This document shows positions 35,378-45,930 of a DNA stretch of 64,000 nt, piece by piece; position 1 is the stretch's first letter; every line of letters starts with the position of its first letter. Below the pieces are notes generated by a model. That model saw nothing but the letters and a program-made list of their open reading frames with translations, had not been told where the DNA came from and made no database searches. This stretch comes from Romanomermis culicivorax (taxonomy: Eukaryota > Nematoda > Enoplea > Mermithida > Mermithidae), in assembly GCA_963922205.1 (NCBI GenBank), contig CAWUHX010000358.1:215589-279588 (forward strand), given 5' to 3'. Both the position numbers and the translations under genes were made by a program.

Positions 35378-36620
35378 TATTGGGTTGGCAAGAAAGTAAT
35401 GTCCATTTTTGGTCATGTGTTATCAATCAACTTGATTTCTAAATCCAGCCAAATAAATTGAGTTGTTGATTGTTTGCTTGGAAGAGCAAGCATTATTGTT
35501 TTGAAATATGGGGTCAGTTGTCAGTTGGCTCATATTGTCTGTTTTATTGATATATAAAACAAAGTGTTACCTCCCAGACCATATACATCATTGCATTCTG
35601 TACGAGTATGATTTGGGTAGAACTGCAGCTGAAGCAACAAGAAATATATGGTAAGCATATGGTGAACCTCCTGTATCCAAACATGCAGTTCAATGGTGGT
35701 TTACAAAGTTCAGGACTGGCACCCACAGTATCAAAGATGAACATGGCAGTGGACAAATGGGCGAAATATCAGAAGCAGATGTTTAAGAATAGCTGAACCA
35801 GTAGGGAAATAGCAGAAGTCCTTGACATGACCACACTACTATTGAAAATCGAATGAGGCAGATGAACAAGATTTGCAAGCTCCAAACATGGGTGAGTTGA
35901 GTGATCATGCTATACAATAGCGTGTTATCATCTCCATGTCATTACTTTCACAGTACAAAATCGAGGCTTTCCTTGATCGAATCATCATTGGAGGCTGTGT
36001 ATGTTAACGACATCCGGAGGGGACAATGGGTCAGCAAAGGCTCTAAACCAGCACAAGTGCCAGGGCCCAATCTACACCCACACAAGGTTATGTTATGTGT
36101 GTGGTGGTTAACCCATGGAATCATCCACTTTGGTTGCTTCTACCTGGACCAGCTAATGTCTATGAAGACCAGCTTGATCGTGTACAAAATGCCTTCATCC
36201 AAAAGCAGCCTGCATTGGTAAACTGCAAAGGGGTACTTCTGCTCCATGACAATGCCCATCCACATACTGCTGGCATTTTCCAGCCGAGAATCCACCAATT
36301 AAATTGGGAGTTGTTACTTCATCCACCATATTCACCAGACATTGCACCATGAGTTTATTATTTGTTCCGGTCATTGCAGAATAGCCTTGTCAATATGGAA
36401 TTTGAAAATGACAACCGGGTCAAAATAAATCAATAAATAAATTTTTTGATTCAAAGCCCCAAGCCTTTTATCATGCAGGCATGGCAAAGCTACCTGGGAA
36501 ATGGCAAAATGTGATTGATAGTAATGGGGCATATTTTGATGATTAATCATGCTTCATGTAAATGTAATTTGACTTCAAAAATGTAGTCAAATTTTTGACA
36601 TTACTTTCTTGCCAAGGGTA
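35378..36620 (+). mobile_element. Mariner element (dead)
   Basis: About 1.24 kb between TA dinucleotides (35378-35379 and 36619-36620). Inverted ends share TTGGCAAGAAAGTAATGTC (left 35385-35403; right about 36597-36615 inverted). Length and ends are those of Tc1/mariner elements. It sits inside the decayed gene that flanks it. Confidence 0.9.
35560..36440 (+). pseudogene. Mariner transposase remnant
   Basis: The N-terminal helix-turn-helix region (AAEATRNIYG.., then KDEHGSGQ in broken frames near 35600-35760) is followed by the catalytic part: VLLLHDNAHPHTA.. LLLHPPYSPDIAP (36230-36352). The second catalytic Asp (HDN) is present. At the third position of the D,D34D triad (36353-36358) the sequence gives a stop and a Val codon, so the catalytic Asp is lost. 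Several frameshifts are present. It cannot make active transposase. Confidence 0.9.
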
Positions 36621-37625
36621 TACTATAAAATAAAATTAATGTGCTACAATTTCACAATATACGAGTCAGAGTCAATAGAAGGGTTTTGTTTCTTTTAGAA
36701 TGAAACTGATGGCCAGCGAGGATCATCTGAAATTGGGACTTGTATTTTCCGATATATGAAAAAGTTACCAGTGACATGCAGACATGTCATTTTTTGTTTG
36801 GACAACTGTTCTGGGCAGAACTGCTATCAGTATGTCTCGTCTTTTATGCTGTAAGCAGTGTCGGCCTTGCCAAATCTTAAAGTTTTGGAGCACAAGTTTT
36901 TGACTAAAGAACACACCCACATGGGGTGTGAAATGATGCACAGCTGTATTGAAAATGCCTGTCATTGAAGCATTTTTGTACCTGAGGTCGACATCATTAG
37001 CTCAGCTTGTTGGGAAAAAATGGCTTTTAATGTCGATCTCTTAGAATATGAAGATTTCTACAACTTGAAGGCTTTGAATGCATGTTTTATGAACAACAAG
37101 TTGAAAGACACATATGATAATCAGGTAAATCAATTAAAAATTGATAGCAATTATGGTTATATTCCATTAATCATTATCAATCATACTCAGGTCAATTGGA
37201 CGAAAATTGTGGCCTTAAGGTATGAAGCATCATCCCCATGCAAAATCAAAGTAAAAAATGAAATTTGATGACAATTATCGGACAATTGTGGTTTGGAAAA
37301 TTCCTGTTGGGCATCCACGTGGTTTAAATACAGAACTACTAAAAAAGTTTATACCAAATGACTGCCGATTTCAAAGGCTTTTCCATACACGTAGACTTGA
37401 TGTCTACATGTATGGAAAAAAGTGTGTGAGAAATTCTAAACTCAATGAATCCCATCAATTTAATGAAAATTTTTAAGGGTTGGAGAAAGCTTTGATTCCA
37501 AGGCGTTTTCATGATTTATATAAAGCATTGCCAGTTTCAGCAAGAGCCCGTCTGACTATGACAGTGAATAAGGATGCATAATTGTATGAATGTTTTGCTT
37601 TTAATAAAGTTTGAAATTTGGTTAT
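36621..37625 (+). pseudogene. Transposase-like gene, C-terminal part
   Basis: Contains IFCLDNCSGQNCYQYVSSFML (DNCSGQN at 36801-36821), then a decayed EHTHMGCEMMHSCIENA block near 36905-36955. An Asp in DNC-GQN followed by GH-x-D-x2-H-x3-E is a conserved pair in this arthropod/cnidarian family and looks like part of a DDE-type catalytic set. The segment 37020-37480 keeps fairly long frames (LLEYEDFYNLKAL; FDDNYRTIVVWKIP). Stops and shifts confirm it is dead. The family is known to me only by pattern. Confidence 0.5.
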
Positions 37626-37891
37626 ATGATTATTGATTATCATTTATCTGTGCGAAAAAGTTCTATCTGCAATTAATTGTTGATAACCCAGCTTATACAT
37701 GATAGATTTGGTCTGTCACATGCACCAAAATAACAGGCATCAAATAGTAATTGATGTGAAAGTTGCAACTCTAGTTGATTAAAGTTCAAATTTTCAGACA
37801 CAATGCAAGTTTCAAAAGAGCTTTCCTCAGAAAGACAAAAATGTCAGATAGTACGTTTTGGCTCTAAGGGGATGAAACCTAAATTTTGTGC

Positions 37892-38033
37892 AAAAACATT
37901 TTACATAAGGTTCGACTTATACATATAAACTATTTCAAATTGAATTCAGCCACCTGGTACAGTTGGCTGTGTGCTACAGTGAACCACCCAGTACAGTCGG
38001 CCAGCTGCTACAATCAGCCACCCAGACTACAAC
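37892..38033. repeat. Second copy of the 17-bp minisatellite repeat (inverted)
   Basis: Five 17-bp units (37949-38033) preceded by ACATAAGGTTCGACTTATAC and neighbours, the reverse complement of the block at 3355-3407. Confidence 0.8.
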
Positions 38034-38149
38034 ACATTCAGTAACTCAAGACAAAGACATTGTTTCTCGAAAAATATAAATTCTGAAAAAAGTTCAATAG
38101 ATATCAGCCATATTGAGGCATGCATCCAGAAATGGAATGGTACCACATA

Positions 38150-38980
38150 AATTATCAAATTTGAGGAAATCAAACATGGTTCACATTTTGTTCTCGGCCC
38201 AATATTGTTGACATTGACAATCTTCATTTAAGATATGAGCCTTTTCTAATGAACTATATAATGCATCTTTTGGCAGTAATTGTGTTTCATTGATCTTGTT
38301 GAATGCATCCAAATATTCATATGGAATGAAAGCATCGAGACTGAATCCTCCTGCTGCATATACACTGGCATCCAAAAATTTTAGTTCATTAGTTGTTGGG
38401 CAAATGAATAAACCATTTCTTAGAATTAGCTTTGGGCTAGCGACCTTTTCTTTTCGAACTTGTTCAACCAATTTTTGTTAAATTGAAACCATATCTACCT
38501 GAATTGAATCCTATACAGGTTAGTTGCCTACAGTATTGGGCTAACTTCATCCTTAATTCAAGTGCTCTTTTTTCGGCAGGAGTCTTTTTTTTGTTTTGTA
38601 ACTGACTAATACAATTATCACAGTCTTTAATTTGTTGTTCAAGTTAGGTAAATATTGTTTAAAGCTGTGCCACAAGAATTTCATTCTGGGCTGCACTTAT
38701 AGCTTTTAGATGATCAAGTATACTTTGTACCAATGAATCTGCACCACAAGCATAGTTTGTACCAATGAATCTGCACTAAAGCAGAAAGATTCTCCGAAAC
38801 CAGAAACATTTGTAGCTATTGCGCATGATACTGGAATATGTTCAGCAACAAATCATTGTTTTTCTGAAGTTTGCATTTTATTTTTGCCCAGGAAAGATTC
38901 AAAATCAAAAATTGCAATGTAGAGGCAAACCCGTTTGCTTGCTGATAGCTGAATTTCCAAATCGTTGATGCCCCTGATGC
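38150..38980 (-). pseudogene. B-family DNA polymerase fragment (Polinton/virus-like)
   Basis: Read on the minus strand from 38960 downward: FDFESFLGK (3'-5' exonuclease ExoI-like D-x-E), EHIPVSCAIATN, then CIGFNSGRYGFN (ExoII-like FNS-x2-Y-D with Asp replaced by Gly), then LKFLDASVYAAGGFSLDAFI and PYEYLDAFNKINETQLLPKDALY (38181-38471). This order matches the N-terminal part of protein-primed B-family polymerases of Polinton/Maverick elements and related viruses or plasmids. Only the exonuclease and early polymerase regions remain, with stops. The polymerase palm, and Polinton neighbours such as integrase, ATPase or capsid genes, are not seen, so the source cannot be fixed. Confidence 0.65.
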
Positions 38981-39114
38981 CTCCTCCTGGTGTCTAAAAA
39001 AGGTCGATTTATGCCTCCTTAAACTTTTACATAATCAAAAAAATGTGAATAGTGGAATGAAAGCAACGGGCAATGGGAATGAAAAAAAATTACCTGCAAG
39101 CAGCAAATCTATTA

Positions 39115-39361
39115 CTGTAGTCTGCTTTTTCTGGAAGGTTTCTAAACTATAAAAATGAAGAGCAAGTACTATTTCATGTTTTCACGATTTCTGGCTGAAC
39201 CATGAGTCACAATGACTTAAAATTTAAGGACTTACTCAGCCAACCTTTATCAATTTTTTGAATGAAAAATCTTGCAGTAAAAGCTTTATGTAAACAATTT
39301 TGACAACAGTAATGATTTTGGTCATTATTGAATTTAGAAACATTTTATAAAAAACAAACTT
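39115..39361. repeat. MITE of the CTGTTTTTTATAAAATGCTT family, copy C
   Basis: Starts CTGTAGTCTGCTTTTTCTGG and ends ATTTTATAAAAAACAAACTT. It shares interior blocks (AGCAAGTACTATTTCATG; TTTTCACGATTTCTGGCTG) with the copies at 55108 and 61083. Confidence 0.7.
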
Positions 39362-39825
39362 TAATTTTTTTTTTATAAATTTTTTCATACAAAACTCGAT
39401 TATCAAAGACACTCCCAAGCCCAGAAGTTTTAAAGAACATTTTAAACAGTCAATCAAAGATCAGGAAAGCAAGCAACATACTTTAAAGTTGTATAACATA
39501 ATTGAAGAATGGATCAAGTGTGAAAAGTGAGACCCAAACTTTATGGAAAATAAGAAAGCAAAAGCTACCATGACCCACAGTCCCTTAGATTCCGTTTCCT
39601 TTAAAACTTTTAAGTTTAATTTAAAAATTTTCTACTCTAATTTAATCATTGCAACTAAGAACTTTGAATGGGGCAATGTCCCCTTTTCCCTTTTGGGTTA
39701 AAAAAGTGACATCTAGTTTGGTCGTTTTCCTCTATCTGTACATACCTCATTTTTTAAAATGGATCCCAAACCCAAAAAAAAGGATAGTGTCACATGCTGA
39801 TCAAATCAGCAATGTCATGTGATTC
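39362..39825. other. No gene recognised
   Basis: AT-rich sequence leading to the 5' LTR of the next element. Nothing supported on either strand. Confidence 0.5.
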
Positions 39826-40033
39826 TGTAATGTAGATGCTAATGCATCAATGCAAATACATAATGTACACTATGTGATATTCATTATTAAATATAAATTC
39901 ATTTTAAAATCCATCATCTCAAGGGTGTCTGGATTTCACACCCAAACTTTCCTATAAAATTATGTGAAGTGCTCTGTTTTGATCGTCCCACACCCCAGTA
40001 GCTGTTATTGACCCAATTAAAGACGCTCTAATT
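39826..40033 (+). repeat. 5' LTR of env-carrying element
   Basis: Begins TGTAATGTAGATG and ends GACGCTCTAATT. It aligns end to end with 45075-45280 with roughly 20 differences. It is followed by TGGTCATTGTAG, a possible primer-binding site. Confidence 0.85.
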
Positions 40034-41340
40034 GGTCATTGTAGAAATTGGGCAAATAACATCATGGGATGGGAAATCAATGACAGGTACATTAGGTGAC
40101 CTGGGGTCATGCAAACCAACATCCAGTCATTGTGTAACAGCAGACAGGGCCAATATTTGGAATGAAACAACATTTGAAAATTTATGCCCCTTTGAATACA
40201 AAAATATGTACCCCATAAAACTAACACAAACCCACATGACAATTGAGGAACTACAAGGTGCTTTCTCTATCAAAAATGCCCTCTTTTCCAAGCCCAACTG
40301 CCCCGAAATCTAAGACAGTGTCCTAACGGAACAAGGTATTGTCATGCAATTAGACAAAAGAATGCCACACTGCAATGCCTTTTTAACCCCACGAGTATAT
40401 GAAACCCAAACTACATTATACAATTTTGACGATTTTGAACCCATCAATGCAAAACTAAATTACCTAGCAGACAAAATTCAGGAATTCGAAATCCAAAATT
40501 TCAAAAATGTCTGGAATGAGTTATGCAGACAGGCACAAGGTCATCTTGACTTAGTATGGCAAATTTTGCACCTTGATGCAACCCTTGGGGCACGTGCATT
40601 CCTACAAAGGACGGACATAATAGCAGAATTCACAGGGATGCCCTCACAGTCTGGCCCTATAAGCAGGTAAATGTGTCAAAAGTCTTTTACAATCATGAAA
40701 TCAAGGGAACTTGCTACAAACTCCTACCTATCCTTGTGGCGACCAACATTATGTTTTCAAATCCAGGAGAAAAAGATTTGACTCCTTTCTCCCAAACTGT
40801 CGACTGCCACCACATGCATGTTGCCCTATGCAAAAGAAATAATACATGGGTCAGCAAAACAGGATCCCCACATGTCACTGATCTGTCCTTAGAAATCTTA
40901 TGGAATCAAAACTTCTCCCTCTTCCATTTCAACACACCAGCAATTTTTCATGACCAACTCCCAAAAATATCAACAAATTTACTCTTTTTGAAACAATAAA
41001 TCTACAAAACCCACACACTCAAAAGCATTGTTAACAAACTGGTTAATAACACCGCCCAAATGTCTCTTAACTCAGATACAGTATACAATATGATCTCAGG
41101 CAGTGGTCAAGCAATTGGCAACACATTTTTCCGTGCAGGTCAAGGTATAGAGCATGTCATAACAGGCACTACCCAAAGCATCACGGACAGATTGAACAAC
41201 TTACTCAAGGGACCCTTGCAAATCCTTATCAACCTGGCCCTCATCACTGTTGTCATTGCAGGCGTCTTTTACTCCTACCTTATTTTGGGAAAATATTTCC
41301 CTTCCCCAAAGCATCATGTTGCCAATGAACATGCGTGCCA
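40034..41340 (+). pseudogene. Envelope-like surface glycoprotein region (broken)
   Basis: Cys-containing sequence with N-glycosylation sites (NETT, NVSK in the shifted frame, NFSL), a conserved-looking block around 40640-40830 with paired Cys (GTCYKLLPI.., TVDCHHM), and, at about 41215-41300, a strong single transmembrane segment (ILINLALITVVIAGVFYSYL) followed by a short tail. This is the layout of a type I viral envelope glycoprotein. It recalls glycoproteins that LTR elements captured from negative-strand RNA viruses, but I cannot assign the family. Breaks: stop at 40311, frameshift near 40636, stop at 40997. No signal peptide is visible at the start, so the true N-terminus may be missing. 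Confidence 0.6.
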
Positions 41341-42270
41341 AATACCTTTACACAACAGGCGTTTACATGAAACCTTCCCTCCCTCATTCGGCCATGCACT
41401 CTTAGAGTTAGCCAATCGTCCTGGGGCCCAAACTCAACAGAAATATGTCCTTCTTGACATTAATACTCCAAGGACACCTGCAATTGAACTTATAAATCAA
41501 ATCCACCAATCTGGGTCCAATAAATCTCCACCAACCATACTTGAGAAACATACCCCTCACATTCCAATCACACTCAACAGGAAGCTATTCACCAAAGGCA
41601 TGATTGAAACTGGTGCCGTGTACTCCCTCATAGATCCTCGAATTGCTGAAGCCCTACAGCTAGATATGAAACCCCCATTAGTTCAAGCAAAAGCAGCAAA
41701 CAACCTTACCATCCACTTTGCTGGAACAACCTTTGTTACAGTAACCACCCAAACTATCCAAGAAACTAAAATGGTACATGTTTAAAAAGACTGCACAGCA
41801 GACATTCTTCTGGGGAAAAATTTCCTCAGCCGATTCTCAGAATACACCATCAACAACCAAAAGTCTCAAGTCAAATTTGGTGATGTTGACAGCCTAGAAT
41901 ACAGCCCCCTGTCAACCCATGGCGGAACCTACACGGATGAAAATTTAGAATTACAACCCTGGACTGTAACTGAATTCACTGTCCCCTTACCCAAATCATA
42001 CCTACACATCAGCCAACTCGAATTTACCCCAAAACCAAGACAGAATGCCAAAATTCATTTTGCTGCTTGCATATCAGCAAACCAAAACAGTCGCACACGC
42101 ATTTCCATTTTAAATACACAGGACACTCCCCAGACCCTTTACCCTGGCACATGCATTGGCGCAGTTTCAGGGTTCATTCAGAAAGAAAATTCCCCCACCA
42201 AACTAACCCCTCCTACGCCAAACCAGCCAAACTGTTTTGATACATTTACATATTTAAAAGAAAACATCAA
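41341..42270 (+). pseudogene. Protease and linker of env-carrying element
   Basis: Continues in the same frame from the transmembrane tail. The aspartic protease signature is MIETGAVYSLID near 41600-41635, with Glu where the catalytic Asp (DTGA) should be. The flap/core ILLGKNFLSRF follows after a TAA at 41783. The replaced catalytic residue and the stop mean it is inactive as it stands. Confidence 0.75.
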
Positions 42271-43857
42271 TTTGACTTCAAGCAACCTCACTGGAGTGGA
42301 GAAAAATCAACTCCTATGCTCTCTATCCAAATATCCCACATTATATGCTAATTCCAAGATGGATGTAGGTAGAACTACACTTGTCTCACATACCATTGAC
42401 ACCAACAGCTCCCAACTTGTACGCAGACATCTTTTTCGGACATCCCCAAAAGAAAAACAAATAATACAAGCAGAAGTCAAACAACTCGCAGCAGCAAGTG
42501 TAATTAGCCAAAGCAATTCCCCCTGGTGTGCCAACACAGTCTTAGTCCCCAAAAAAGGACATCGTCTATGCATTGACTTCCGGGGCCTGAATAAAGTGAC
42601 CAAAAAAGATACCTACCCTTTGCCCCCCATCGAGGAAATCCTAGACACCCTGCATGGAATGAAATATTTTACATCCCTCGACCAGTCCAATGCATACTAC
42701 TCCATTCCAATTGCGCAAGGTGACGGAGATAAAACTGCCTTTAACTGCTCAGCCAGGCAATACCAATTCAATTACCTCCCCTTTGGCCCCACAAATGCCC
42801 CAGCCACATTCCAAAGATTAATAGACGTTATCCTTTCCGGATTGCAATGGAACAAATGCCTTGTCTACCTCGATGATGTCCTAGTTTTTGCCAAATCCCA
42901 TGCTCAAATGTTAGAATGTTTAGACATCGTCCTCACTCATTTTTCAAAAGCAGGACTAAAACTCAATATACAGAAATGCAAATTTTGCCAACCCTAAGTC
43001 TAATATCTAGGCCATGTTATCTCCCAGCAAGGTATTTCCCCAGACCCAATCAAAGTACAATCCATTTTTGACATACCTACACCCCAAAGCTCAGAGGAAG
43101 TCAAGTCATTTCTCGGTTTACCCTCATATTACCGCCGATTTATCCCCAATTGCTCCCAAATCTCCAGCCCACTTACAGCATTACTCAAGAAAAACTCAGA
43201 CTTTTCATGGGGCCCTGAACAACAGGATGCATTCATTAAACTCGAAGAGTTGCTCATTCATGTGCCAATCCTGCAACAGACAGATTTTACAAAGCCTTTC
43301 ATTTTTCAAACTGATGCATCAAAGCTTGGAATTGGCACAACTCTAAGCCAACTGGATAGTAAAGGTCATGATCCCCCCATCGCTTTTGGGAGCCGCACAT
43401 TAAAACCCACAGAATGCAACTACCCTATAATGGAACTGGAAACCCTTGCCCTTGTTGAGTTCATCAAGCATTTTGGCCCCTATCTTTTCCAGCAGCATGT
43501 CATTGTCCACACAGACCATACTGCAGTCCAGGCAGTACTCCTAAAAGAAAACCCCTCTCCTCCCATTGCCCATTGGGGACTAGCCCACTCTGGTATTCAA
43601 CTTGACATTCGGCCTAAGAAAGGTACCACTAACGGAAATGCTGACACCAACTCCCGTTTCCCATCTGACACAGCAAAACAATCTTTTGATATTGAACACC
43701 TTGAAACCTGCCCTGAAATATCAACTATCAATTCCGTTCTTGAAGCCAAAGCCTCTGAGCAGGAGGAACAACAGAAAAATTTTGCAGAACTCCAACGCAC
43801 TGATCTGACCATCAAAAATATCTTAGCAAAAATTACCCAAAAACACCCCTTACTATG
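42271..43857 (+). pseudogene. Reverse transcriptase and RNase H of env-carrying element
   Basis: RT: VPKKGHRLCIDFRGLNKV, SLDQSNAYYSI, YLPFGPTNAPATFQRL and the catalytic box YLDD near 42860-42875. The thumb/connection region carries two close TAA stops (42995 and 43001) and then FLGLPSYYRRFIPN. RNase H: FQTDASKLGIGT, ELETLALV, VHTDHTAVQ, NADTNSR. All catalytic Asp/Glu positions seem intact apart from the stops. It is quite divergent from the giant Gypsy family and is a separate lineage. Confidence 0.85.
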
Positions 43858-45043
43858 ATCAAATTCGCAGTTCAACACAATATTCTATTTCGTATAATTG
43901 ACAAGCAACCAAAACTATATGTCCCGAAATCACAGATACATGATCTCATTGCATCCCATCATGACAGCAAGTTCACGGGTCATTTTGCCTCTCGGAAGAC
44001 CCTACACCTTCTTGAACAAACATATTTTTGGCCACAAATAAGTCGTGATGTCGCACATTACTGCAAAACTTGCCACCCATGCCAGACCCACAAAGCCCTC
44101 CCGCACAGAATACACGCAAGTCTTATCACAATTCAACCTACGGGCCCATTTGACAGAGTTGGCGTTGATTGCATGGGGCCGTTACCCCTAACTGAGGAAG
44201 GAAACCGATTCATTGTCGTATTTATCGATTATTTCACCAAGTATGTCGAGGCCTTCCCAACCTCCGACATCAGTGCAGCCACAATCGCCCAGTTATTCGT
44301 AAACAAAATTGTTTGCCATCATGGCTCTCCAAAAATCATATACTGTGATCGTGGATCAGATTTTGCCTCTGATCTTTTTACCCGAATCACTCACTTGTGC
44401 AATACTCAGAAAGTTCACACCACTCTGTATCACCCCATTGCTAATGGGGAAGTGGAACGTTGCAACCAGACCCTCGCCGCCCGTATAAGCATGTATATCA
44501 ACTCAAAACATACTGATTGGGATACTTATTTACCCTTTGCCATTTTCTCAGTCAACATTCACAAAAATGATAGCACTTCCTACCCCTCCCCCCTTCGAAT
44601 TGCTTCATGGTAGACAACCCAATCTACCATCCGATGCAGCATTAAATTTTCTACCCACCTCCTATATGGTAGATCTTGATGACTACGCCCTCAGCATCAA
44701 ATCCCATTTCACCAAAGCTCTCTCAACTGTTCAAAATAATTTACAAAAAGCTCAAGCCCAATATACAGTTCAATACAATAAACATGCCCATGACATTCAC
44801 TACAAATCAGGCGATCTCGTTTTATATGGAAATCATTCTTGTAAGCAAGGGCTCACTCCTAAATTCTTACCCTGCCAAAATGAGCCATATACAGTCACAA
44901 ATTTCATGTACCCTAACGTTACACTCAGACATCCCCTCAAAAATACCACTTTTATGGTACATGTAAAGGAAACGACCCCTTTCTACCCCCAAGCAGCTCC
45001 TACCAAAACCACCCCAACCACTTCTCACCCTCAAACCCCTTGA
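43855..45043 (+). pseudogene. Integrase of env-carrying element
   Basis: Starts in another frame (shift near 43857). HHCC zinc domain: HHDSKFTGHFA and CKTCHPCQ. Catalytic core: VDCMGPLP (first Asp), YCDRGSDF (second Asp), NGEVERCNQ (Glu). A frameshift near 44590 separates the C-terminal part (44537-45043; LHGRQPNLPSD.., YKSGDLVLYGN.. SH3-like). The stop at 45041 lies 20 bp before the polypurine tract. Confidence 0.85.
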
Positions 45044-45061
45044 ATGAGGACATTCAACTCC

Positions 45062-45074
45062 GAAAGGGGGGAAA
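45062..45074 (+). promoter_or_regulatory. Polypurine tract of env-carrying element
   Basis: GAAAGGGGGGAAA immediately precedes the 3' LTR. Confidence 0.85.
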
Positions 45075-45280
45075 TGTAATGTAGATTAATGCATCAATGT
45101 AAATACATAATGTACACTATGTGATATTCATTATTAAATATAAATTCATTTTATAATCTATCGTCTCAAGGGTGTCTGGATTTCACATCCAAGCATTCCT
45201 ATAAAATTATGTGAAGTGCTCTGTTTGGATTTTCCCACACCCCAGTAGCCATTATTGACTCAATTATAGACGCTCTAATT
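45075..45280 (+). repeat. 3' LTR of env-carrying element
   Basis: 206 bp, partner of 39826-40033. Confidence 0.85.
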
Positions 45281-45399
45281 AATTTGCACATCCGCAGCTG
45301 GTCCCCTAGAATCCACATGAAAGTACTCATTTCATAGCTATATTAATTCTCCATAAAAACCGTAAACACACCTGCATGTAGTAAAAAGTAGAAGCCCCG

Positions 45400-45930
45400 C
45401 CAGACACCAGTCTCAAGTGGAACAGTAGCCGCGGTTCCTAATGTATGTGCCTAAGAAATAGATATAGAAGCATACACGGAAGCACAGAGGCGTGGTTAAG
45501 TCCACCCTAGGGGAGGGAGCAAGCATAAGAGAAGGGTGAAAAGCATGCGGTACCAGGAAAGCATTAGAAGGCGTGGCTAAACAAGTGTACAGTATACAGA
45601 AGCAGAAGAAGCAAGAAGCAGCGATTGGCGGAAGAAGATTTCAGAAACGGACCTCCCACAAACCAAGGGAGTGGCTAAAAAGAAGAAGTATTTAAAGAGA
45701 AGCAAAGCCTGATTCCATCAGATTTTCGAAAGCGTGTTTTATGTGAGACTTGTTTTTTTTTGTTTGTGAAGCAAAGCGTATTCTCATATTCGTCGAGGAG
45801 GAAGCAATCGTTGATTTAGCGTTAGTCCTTTTTGTCACATTATCATCGTAGTTAGCATCACCGCATCCCCGTGGACCGTGTAAAGTGCAGCGTCAGGATC
45901 AAGTAAAGTATAATTAGAATCTGGGCGTTA
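45400..45930 (+). repeat. LTR-like dispersed repeat, copy 2
   Basis: Begins near TCTCAAGTGGAACAGTAGCC and carries AAGCACAGAGGCGTGG, GCAGCGATTGGCGG and TATTTAAAGAGAAGCAAAG, the counterparts of blocks at 5590-6115. It ends near GATCAAGTAAAG. Probably a solo LTR of an element otherwise absent here. Confidence 0.45.

Larger units (their letters stand above)
39826..45280 (+). mobile_element. Ty3/Gypsy-type LTR element with env-like region upstream of pol
   Basis: 5,455 bp with LTRs of about 207 bp (39826-40033; 45075-45280) and a polypurine tract at 45062-45074. The coding order is glycoprotein-like region, protease, RT, RNase H, integrase. No gag is present, and the glycoprotein region starts directly after the LTR. 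From about 40636 to 43857 the env-like and pol regions share one frame, broken only by point stops. Several frameshifts (near 40636, 43857 and 44590) show it is inactive. No clear target duplication is seen. Confidence 0.85.
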
